DNA of 18,221 nucleotides from Clostridiales bacterium. GTDB taxonomy: Bacteria; Bacillota; Clostridia; Oscillospirales; CAG-272. Position numbers and translations under genes: made by a program. Below are positions 7,608 to 13,446 of the stretch, one piece after another; position 1 is the stretch's first letter, and each line of letters begins with the position of its first letter. The stretch lies in assembly GCA_003522145.1 (NCBI GenBank), contig DPGD01000022.1, positions 1-18,221 on the forward strand. Reading direction: 5' to 3'. Below the pieces are notes generated by a model. It worked only from the letters and a program-made list of their open reading frames with translations, made no database searches and was not told the origin of the DNA.

Positions 7608-8390
7608 ATGATTCAATTTGAAAACGGGAAATACTTCTCCTACGATATGGTCGGAGAGTTTCATTCCTTGGGGGAATGGATTCATCCCAAAAGAAGCATC
7701 AAGAGCTTTGAAGTGATCCTGGCGCTTGAAGGTACGGTATATATCTCGGAAGAGAATCAAGAATACGCACTTCAAAAAAATCAGTTGCTTGTACTGGAAC
7801 CGTTTAAGGAGCATTACGGATATAAAACGGTTTCGGAGCCGACCGCCTTTTACTGGTTCCATTTTTTCACCAATCTGGAGATTCCGCTTAAAAGCTATAG
7901 CGGAACCGACATCTATGAAATAAAGCAGCTTTTGAAAAAGCTGCTCCACATCTCAAATACGCCCACATACTCTCCTTCCGCCGCAGATTCGGCGGGATAC
8001 CTGATCTTTGAGGAGCTGAACCGGCTTTATTCGAAGGGAAATGCATCAAATCAGGCTTTGGCGGTACAAATTACGGAGTATATAAGAAATAATATAAAAA
8101 GTAACATCCGTGTATCGGATATAGCAGAACATTTCGGCTATAACTCCGACTATATCGGCAAATACTTTAGGGAAAACTGTGGGATAAGGCTGAAGTACTA
8201 TTTAGCCGCACAAAAATTGATGCTTGCGAAGGACCTGCTTCTCTCAACCAATATGAGCGTGAAGCAAATTTCAAAAGAACTGGGTTACAGCGAGGAAAAT
8301 CTGTTTATAAAATTTTTCACCTACCATGAAAAAATAAGCCCTTCCGCCTTTAAAGCGAAATATTGCAATACACATATAAATAACAAATGA
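7608..8390 (+). CDS. AraC-family transcriptional regulator with cupin sensor
   Basis: 260 residues from ATG 7608; an in-frame GTG at 7593 has no ribosome site, whereas AGTGAG lies about ten bases before the ATG. Residues 32-88 have the AraC-type cupin pattern (FEVILALEGTVYIS .. LLVLEPFKEHYGY .. FYWFHF) that binds a small sugar ligand. Residues ~150-255 carry the paired helix-turn-helix domain: first recognition unit ~169-190 (RVSDIAEHFGYNSDYIGKYF), second ~217-238 (SVKQISKELGYSEENLFIKF), then the family's P-S-F-like end (SPSAFKAKY). Divergent placement and the overlapping promoters point to control of the GH127 gene by an arabinose-containing sugar. The gene is visibly AT-rich compared with groEL and pcrA nearby. 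Confidence 0.9.
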   Translation: MIQFENGKYFSYDMVGEFHSLGEWIHPKRSIKSFEVILALEGTVYISEENQEYALQKNQLLVLEPFKEHYGYKTVSEPTAFYWFHFFTNLEIPLKSYSGTDIYEIKQLLKKLLHISNTPTYSPSAADSAGYLIFEELNRLYSKGNASNQALAVQITEYIRNNIKSNIRVSDIAEHFGYNSDYIGKYFRENCGIRLKYYLAAQKLMLAKDLLLSTNMSVKQISKELGYSEENLFIKFFTYHEKISPSAFKAKYCNTHINNK

Positions 8391-8533
8391 TTCCGCCGGG
8401 TTCCTGCAGTCGGATATCGGTATATCTCTGATGAGGAAAAATATAGTTTGCTCTCTGCATGAACAGACCGTGCGCTTTCTGGTGTTACCTTTTTTCGGCA
8501 GAACCGGGGGTTCGCAAGGGCGCAAAAAGAGAG

Positions 8534-8581
8534 AAAAAGGGGTGTTCAAAAACTCTGACCGAGTTTTTGAACACCCTTTTT
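8534..8581. terminator. Bidirectional intrinsic terminator between araC-type gene and groEL
   Basis: A perfect 16-bp stem, GGGTGTTCAAAAACTC (8540-8555) with its complement at 8561-8576, around a 5-base loop (TGACC). AAAAA precedes it and TTTTT follows, so it ends transcription from either side. It serves the AraC-family gene on the + strand and groEL on the - strand. Confidence 0.93.
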
Positions 8582-8596
8582 ATATAAGGTTCGGGA

Positions 8597-10231
8597 TCAG
8601 TACATTCCACCCATTCCGCCCATAGCGGCAACATTGGGATCGGCCTTTACCGATTCGGGCTTGTCGGCAACCACTGCTTCGGTGGTCAGTACGGTTGCGG
8701 CAATGGAGGCCGCATTCTGCAGGGCAGATCTGGTCACCTTGGCGGGATCCACGATGCCTGCTTCCATCATATCCACATACTTTTCGGTATAGGCGTCGAA
8801 GCCGTAGTTCTTCTTTCCGGAAGAAAGAATCTTGTTGACGATGACCGAGCCTTCAAAGCCGGCATTGGCGGCAATTTGCCGTACTGGTGCTTCCAGTGCC
8901 TTCAGCACCAACTGTACGCCCGTCTTTTCATCTCCGGAAACGGTTTTCAGAAGTGCCGCAACATCCTTCAGCACATTCAGATAAGCCGTTCCGCCGCCGG
9001 CCACAATGCCTTCCTCCACGGCGGCTCTGGTGGCATTCAAGGCGTCTTCAATGCGCAGCTTTTTCTCCTTCATTTCCACTTCGGTGGCTGCGCCCACTTT
9101 GATGACGGCAACGCCGCCGGCCAGCTTGGCCAACCGCTCCTGCAGCTTCTCTCTGTCGAAGTCGGAAGTGGTGGTGGCAATGTTGGCCTTGATCTGGGCA
9201 ACCCGGTTCTTCACTTCTTCCGGATCGCCTTTACCGCCCACGATCGTGGTGTTTTCCTTATCGACCTTCACCTGATCGGCTCTGCCCAGCTGTGCAAGGG
9301 TGGTATCCTTCAATTCCAGACCCAATTCACTGGTAATCACTTCGGCACCGGTCAGGGTGGCAATATCCTGCAGCATATCCTTCCGACGGTCGCCAAAGCC
9401 CGGAGCCTTCACGGCTACGCAGTTGAAGGTGCCGCGCAGTTTGTTCAGAACCAGAGTTGTTAAGGCTTCTCCCTCCACATCCTCTGCGATGATCAGAAGC
9501 TTTCCGCCGCACTGTACCAACTGTTCAAGTAGCGGCAACAGTTCCTGAATGTTGGAAATCTTTTTGTCGGTAACCAACACATAGGCGTCGCTCAGGTTTG
9601 CTTCCATCTTATCGGTATCGGTGACCATATAGGGGGACAGATACCCTCTGTCAAATTTCATGCCCTTGACCACATCAATATAGGTTTCCGCAGTTTTGGA
9701 TTCCTCCACGGTGATGACGCCGTCGGAAGTGACCTTTTCCATGGCTTCGGCGATCTGTTTGCCGATCTCGGCATCTCCTGCGGAAATTGTGCCGACTCTG
9801 GCAATGTCCTCGGAGCCGTTGACCTTCTGGGCGTTATTCATCAGGCCTTCCACGGCGGCGTCCACTGCCTTCTGAATGCCCTTGCGCAGAACCATCGGAT
9901 TGGCTCCGGCCGTTACATTCTTCATGCCTTCGTGGATGAATGCCTGGGCTAAAAGCGTGGCGGTGGTGGTGCCGTCGCCGGCCGCATCGTTGGTCTTGGT
10001 GGCCACTTCCTTCACCAGCTGCGCACCCATATTCTCCATCGGGTCTTCCAACTCGATTTCCTTGGCGATGGTTACACCGTCGTTCGTAATCAGCGGTGCG
10101 CCGTATTTCTTGTCCAGCACCACATTTCTGCCTTTGGGCCCCAGGGTGATCTTGACGGTATCTGCCAGCTTGTCAATACCTGCAAGAAGTTTTGTTCTCG
10201 CTTCAGCTCCGTATGCAATTTCTTTAGACAT
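8597..10231 (-). CDS. groL: Chaperonin GroEL (Hsp60)
   Basis: 544 residues, standard length. It is the large subunit of the ATP-driven cytosolic folding chamber and acts with GroES. Visible signatures: TLGPKGRNVVLD (29-40), NDGVTIAKEIELEDP (50-64), the ATP-site motif AAGDGTTTATLLAQ with Asp86, the apical/intermediate run ending IRIEDALNATRAAVEEGIV-like sequence, and a Gly-Met C-terminal tail (AMGGMGGMY). The start at 10231 follows GGAGGAG by eight bases. The groES stop lies 21 bases upstream, so the two form one operon under the CIRCE promoter. The whole frame is intact, with no odd features. Confidence 0.98.
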   Translation of the reverse strand: MSKEIAYGAEARTKLLAGIDKLADTVKITLGPKGRNVVLDKKYGAPLITNDGVTIAKEIELEDPMENMGAQLVKEVATKTNDAAGDGTTTATLLAQAFIHEGMKNVTAGANPMVLRKGIQKAVDAAVEGLMNNAQKVNGSEDIARVGTISAGDAEIGKQIAEAMEKVTSDGVITVEESKTAETYIDVVKGMKFDRGYLSPYMVTDTDKMEANLSDAYVLVTDKKISNIQELLPLLEQLVQCGGKLLIIAEDVEGEALTTLVLNKLRGTFNCVAVKAPGFGDRRKDMLQDIATLTGAEVITSELGLELKDTTLAQLGRADQVKVDKENTTIVGGKGDPEEVKNRVAQIKANIATTTSDFDREKLQERLAKLAGGVAVIKVGAATEVEMKEKKLRIEDALNATRAAVEEGIVAGGGTAYLNVLKDVAALLKTVSGDEKTGVQLVLKALEAPVRQIAANAGFEGSVIVNKILSSGKKNYGFDAYTEKYVDMMEAGIVDPAKVTRSALQNAASIAATVLTTEAVVADKPESVKADPNVAAMGGMGGMY

Positions 10232-10252
10232 AATCTTTCTCCTCCAATCCTT

Positions 10253-10537
10253 TTATTCCACAATGGCCAGAATATCATTCTGCTTGACTACCAGATATTC
10301 CTCACCGTCCAGCTTCACGGTGCTTCCGGCGTACTGACTGGTGATGACCTTATCGCCTGTCTTTACCAACATGGTCACTTCTTTTCCGTCCACCATGCCG
10401 CCGGGTCCAACTGCCACAACTTCAGCAACCTGAGGCTTTTCCTTGCTGCTGCCGGCTAAAATAATACCGCTCTTGGTGGTTTCTTCCGCTTCGGTCATTT
10501 TCAGAACCACTCTGTCTGCTAAGGGTTTCAGTTTCAT
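10253..10537 (-). CDS. groES: Co-chaperonin GroES (Hsp10)
   Basis: 94 residues, typical for the family. It forms the heptameric lid on GroEL. Family motifs run from KPLADRVVLKMTEAEETT at the N-terminus through the mobile loop (KSGIILAGSSKEKPQ, residues ~22-36) to the roof hairpin (VVAVGPG) and the ILAIVE end. The start ATG at 10537 has AGGAGG nine bases upstream. It is the first gene of the operon, behind a SigA promoter and the CIRCE operator, so heat/HrcA control is expected. Confidence 0.98.
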   Translation of the reverse strand: MKLKPLADRVVLKMTEAEETTKSGIILAGSSKEKPQVAEVVAVGPGGMVDGKEVTMLVKTGDKVITSQYAGSTVKLDGEEYLVVKQNDILAIVE

Positions 10538-10589
10538 TTGTTCATTCCTCCTGTATTTCTGTGATGAAACATCACTTTTTCTTTTGTTT

Positions 10590-10616
10590 TTAGCACTCTT
10601 TTTGCATGAGTGCTAA
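10590..10616. promoter_or_regulatory. CIRCE operator (HrcA binding site)
   Basis: An exact consensus inverted repeat, TTAGCACTC (10590-10598), nine bases, GAGTGCTAA (10608-10616). It sits just downstream of the groES -10 box, in the position where HrcA blocks transcription. The hrcA gene itself is not in the window. Confidence 0.97.
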
Positions 10617-10626
10617 AACTGTCTTT

Positions 10627-10654
10627 ATTATAGCACAATTTTCCGGTTTTTCAA
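10627..10654 (-). promoter_or_regulatory. groES-groEL promoter
   Basis: On the minus strand: -35 TTGAAA (10654-10649), 16-base spacer, -10 TATAAT (10632-10627). The start would fall near 10620, immediately before CIRCE, so the operator lies in the 5' leader. Confidence 0.85.
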
Positions 10655-11009
10655 GGGCTTTTTTGGAAATTTACAGCTTGTTAACAATTTTAATTGTTCC
10701 GGGAGTGCTAAATTCTCTTTTCTTTTCCGGATCAACACCGGGAGCGCGGATTCCTTTAGGAAATCCGGTTCTCTTTTGTCTGTTCACGGCATATATTTTA
10801 GAACGCCTGCAAAGAATTCTTTTTTTGGGATCCTTCTGAATATTCAAAGCATGACCGGCTTGCCGCTTTGCCGAAAAACAGGGCGCAAAAACAAAAGAAC
10901 ACTTTGTGTATTTTCGGTTTTCAAAGAAAGGTTCTGCGGCAAGAGGCCTTGCCGGGCGTATAGGAATTTTTTGTGGTGCCCTTTGGAAAGCCGTGGTTGA
11001 AGGTGTTTT
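10655..11009. other. Intergenic region between groES promoter and the symporter gene
   Basis: I see no credible gene here; frames crossing it are short and lack ribosome sites. It holds a 16-bp palindrome AACAATT-TT-AATTGTT (10683-10698), then a lone CIRCE half-site GAGTGCTAA (10703-10711). A bulged hairpin GGATTCCT..AGGAAATCC lies around 10749-10767, and a clean one CGGCAAG-AGGC-CTTGCCG at 10937-10954, with AATTTTTT a dozen bases beyond. The latter could attenuate transcription into the symporter gene. No convincing + strand promoter could be picked out. Confidence 0.55.
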
Positions 11010-12275
11010 ATGGAAAAAATCAACAGTTTTCTTTCCGGCGTTTTTTTGCCGGCCGTTCTTCTGGTTCTTTCGGTTTTCCTTCTGATTTATCTCAAGGGAA
11101 AACCCTTCAGAGGCTTTTGGAAGCTTCTGCACCGTTCCGGAAAGGGAACGGCTCCCGACAAAAAATCCTCGGCCTACAGGGCTTTGGCGATGGCTTTGGC
11201 GGGAACCTTGGGGGTGGGCAATATCACCGGTGTTGCCGACGCTCTGCAAAAGGGCGGGGCAGGGGTTTTGTTCTGGATGTGGGTTTCGGCCTTGGGCGCC
11301 ATGGTTGTAAAGTATGCCGAGGTCCTTCTGGCTATGCGTACCCGCCGATCCTTCAGAGGAGAAATCGCAGGCGGCGCTATGTTTTACATACAGCCGAAAA
11401 TAGTTGCCCTGTTGTTTTCTCTTTTAGGGGTCCTTTGCGCTTTTTCGGTGGGAAGCGGTCTTCAGGCAACGGCGGCAGGCCAAGCCTGGAGCGCCTTGTT
11501 CTCCTTTTCCCCTCTGCCTCTCTGCCTGTTTCTTTCTTTGCTGACCGCCTTCTGCATTTTTCGCAAAACCTCGCTTCTTTTTTTCCTGACTGCCCGCTTG
11601 GTTCCTCTCATGTCCGGCGTTTATATTCTGCTGTGTCTTTCTGTGATCCTTCGGAATGCCGCAGGTCTGCCCGGAGTTTTGCGTTCGGTTTTTCAAAGCG
11701 CCTTCACGCCTTCCTGCGCGTTGAGAGGCGGAACGGTCTCTGCCTTTACCGCACTGCGCTTCGGAGTTATCCGGGGGTTGCTCTCCAACGAAGCAGGGTG
11801 CGGAACGGCACCGATCGCCCATGCCCGCAGTGACGCCTCCGATTCCTCTGCACAGGCGGCGCTCGGAGTTGTGGAGGTGGCGGTGGACACTCTATTGCTT
11901 TGTTCCCTCACCGGCTTTGCTGTTCTCCTGGTTCCCTCAGACATTTCCTCACCGTTCGGTGCAGTGTCTTTTGCCCTTGCTTCGGTTTTCGGAAAGGCCG
12001 CCAACGGCGCTCTTTTTCTTGCTCTTTTCTTTTTTGCCTTTGCCACACTGCTGTGTTGGTCCTTTTATCTGGAAGCCTTCGTTCGTTTTCTCTCTGCCAA
12101 GAAAGCGGCTATACCGATCTCTAAGGCTCTGTTTTGCATTGTTTGCGGCCTGGCGCCTCTGATTCCCGAAGAAGTGCTTTGGCAGATCGCCGACTTTTCG
12201 GTTGGCGCAATGACTTTACTGAATCTGGTCTTTCTCTTCCGGAACCGGAAAATTCTTTCCAAGGAGTATTCATAG
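11010..12275 (+). CDS. Alanine/glycine:sodium symporter, AGCS family
   Basis: 421 residues from ATG 11010, with AAGGTG immediately upstream. A very hydrophobic protein with about ten or eleven membrane segments. The AGCS signatures are GTLGVGNITGVADAL (a sodium-site loop, about residues 65-79) followed by GGAGVLFWMWVSALGAM.VKYAEVLLA, and LLSNEAGCGTAPIAHA (about 257-272), where the usual NEAGMGSAP has Cys and Thr instead of Met and Ser. The family imports alanine or glycine with sodium. It is shorter than the usual ~450-490 residues, mostly through a compact C-terminus, but no frameshift is visible. It is transcribed alone, away from groES and towards the lipoprotein gene. Confidence 0.85.
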   Translation: MEKINSFLSGVFLPAVLLVLSVFLLIYLKGKPFRGFWKLLHRSGKGTAPDKKSSAYRALAMALAGTLGVGNITGVADALQKGGAGVLFWMWVSALGAMVVKYAEVLLAMRTRRSFRGEIAGGAMFYIQPKIVALLFSLLGVLCAFSVGSGLQATAAGQAWSALFSFSPLPLCLFLSLLTAFCIFRKTSLLFFLTARLVPLMSGVYILLCLSVILRNAAGLPGVLRSVFQSAFTPSCALRGGTVSAFTALRFGVIRGLLSNEAGCGTAPIAHARSDASDSSAQAALGVVEVAVDTLLLCSLTGFAVLLVPSDISSPFGAVSFALASVFGKAANGALFLALFFFAFATLLCWSFYLEAFVRFLSAKKAAIPISKALFCIVCGLAPLIPEEVLWQIADFSVGAMTLLNLVFLFRNRKILSKEYS

Positions 12276-12321
12276 GACCTGTCCCGATTCTATGGAGTTC
12301 TTTCCATCTGCGCAGAAAAAA

Positions 12322-12357
12322 GGGCTGTATAAACCGGAAGCCCGGTCTATACAGTCC
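12322..12357. terminator. Shared hairpin terminator between convergent genes
   Basis: Arms 12322-12337 and 12342-12357 pair over 16 bases with one mismatch and one G-U pair on either strand, around a 4-base loop. Read leftwards, the stem is followed at once by TTTTTT (12321-12316), an ideal terminator for the - strand lipoprotein gene. Read rightwards it is followed by a weaker T-rich stretch and can end the symporter transcript. Confidence 0.88.
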
Positions 12358-12385
12358 TTTCATTTTACGAAACTGAATAGGAGAA

Positions 12386-13213
12386 TTACTTAACTATTGC
12401 GTCGTCAGCAAGTGCCTTCTGCAGCACTGCTTCGTACTCGGAGCTGATCTCGAGAAGAAGGTTGAACCAGCAAACCAGAGACTCCTCGCCCTCTTCGTCA
12501 ATCTCGTAGGTGCAGAGAATGTAATCGTAGAAGTTGGGCTCCTCAGCGCTCTTGGCAGCCAAATCGGTAATGCCGCAGCTGTAGGTGTGAACACGGAGAA
12601 TGTAATTGTCCCAACCGTCTCCGACATAAATGCTCCACACATCAACGGGAGCGGCTTTGTAGGAATCCTCGCCGTCATACAGCTTGTAGTAGACTTCGAA
12701 GCGGTACTTGTAGTCTTCGGTGCCCACACCGGTAGCTACAGGAGCGATGACCGTGGGGAACAGAATGCACTGATGGAAGTTGCTGCCCCAAATTTCGAAG
12801 CCGCCGGTCGAAGCAGTAGGTCCGTACAGACTGGTTTCATATTCCTTGGCAGATGCTTCGTCGTTGTTGTTCAGCCAGTTCACGAATTCGTCGGGCTTAG
12901 CAAGACGAGTTTCCTGGTCGGGCATCTTTTCAGGAATATTGGGGGTGTCGCTGGGTGTAACCGTAGGAGTCTCGGGTGTAACCGTGGGAGTATCGCTGGG
13001 TGTAACCGTAGGAGTACCGGGGGTAACTGTAGGAGTACCCGTAGGAGTCTCAGAAGGAGTCTCAGAAGGAGTCTCAGAAGGAGTACCGGATGTAGCCTGC
13101 GTGGGGGTATTCGTTTCAGGCGCCTTGGTGGTGCTGTCGCCGCAGGAGACGAGCAACGCACAAGACATAGCCATCGATGCTGCCATGAGCAGCGCCATAA
13201 TGCGTTTGGTCAT
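12386..13213 (-). CDS. Lipoprotein with Thr/Pro-rich repeat linker
   Basis: 275 residues. The start is ATG 13213; GGAGG lies nine bases upstream, and the in-frame TTG there is part of that ribosome site. Residues 1-24 are a lipoprotein signal with lipobox L-V-S-C (Cys24). Residues ~36-93 are a low-complexity linker of TPSETP and TPTVTP units, which in other Gram-positive lipoproteins spans the cell wall. Residues ~100-275 form an exported globular domain, acidic and rich in Tyr/Trp (WNN, FEIWGSNFHQCILFP, YRFEVYYKLYDG, DVWSIYVGDGWDNYILRVHTY), which I do not recognise. It has its own promoter and terminator, so it is monocistronic. A surface-exposed binding role is only inference. Confidence 0.85.
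   Translation of the reverse strand: MTKRIMALLMAASMAMSCALLVSCGDSTTKAPETNTPTQATSGTPSETPSETPSETPTGTPTVTPGTPTVTPSDTPTVTPETPTVTPSDTPNIPEKMPDQETRLAKPDEFVNWLNNNDEASAKEYETSLYGPTASTGGFEIWGSNFHQCILFPTVIAPVATGVGTEDYKYRFEVYYKLYDGEDSYKAAPVDVWSIYVGDGWDNYILRVHTYSCGITDLAAKSAEEPNFYDYILCTYEIDEEGEESLVCWFNLLLEISSEYEAVLQKALADDAIVK
12956..13079. repeat. Tandem repeats encoding the Thr/Pro linker
   Basis: Three exact 12-bp copies of GGAGTCTCAGAA lie at 13044-13079. Next to them (12956-13040) are four diverged 21-24-bp units based on GGTGTAACCGTAGGAGT. All unit lengths are multiples of three, so gain or loss of copies changes linker length without breaking the frame. Such tracts commonly vary between strains. Confidence 0.85.
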
Positions 13214-13264
13214 TTTTGTTTCCTCCAAAAATTAATTTTTGTGTTGTGCCTTTGCACTAATCTA

Positions 13265-13293
13265 AGAATACCACGGATTGTTCATTTTGTCAA
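13265..13293 (-). promoter_or_regulatory. Promoter of the Thr/Pro-linker lipoprotein
   Basis: On the minus strand: perfect -35 TTGACA (13293-13288), 17-base spacer, -10 TATTCT (13270-13265). The leader of about 45 bases holds a small GTGC-AAAG-GCAC hairpin and the self-complementary AAAAATTAATTTTT just before the ribosome site. Confidence 0.82.
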
Positions 13294-13446
13294 TAGCTTT
13301 TTTTTTCGCTTTTTGTACAGTTTTGAACTTTGGTTTTTGTGAAAATCAGCAAAATACTTCTGTTTCGACACCGGTATTCCCCCTATCAGTGTATGTTCAC
13401 GGCTCCAACCGGTGCTCAAAAATCCGAAAAACCTCAATTTTCCTTT

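Noticed and set aside
8876..9463. A 195-codon + strand frame inside groEL
   Set aside because: Antisense to a fully conserved groEL; His/Gln/Gly-rich low-quality translation.
10937..10954. Hairpin before the symporter considered as a riboswitch or T-box
   Set aside because: It is a single 7-bp stem with a 4-base loop; none of the conserved T-box or riboswitch core sequences are visible.
10973..11833. A 286-codon frame overlapping the symporter in another register
   Set aside because: The symporter frame carries the family motifs and membrane helices; this one is Arg/Phe/Ser-rich noise.
13044..13079. Regular short repeats considered as a CRISPR array
   Set aside because: They are contiguous 12-bp units with no spacers, inside a coding sequence.
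12587..13342. Long open frames in other registers and on the opposite strand over the Thr/Pro linker lipoprotein
   Set aside because: Repeats with unit lengths divisible by three stay open in several frames; only the - strand frame has a signal peptide, lipobox, ribosome site and promoter.
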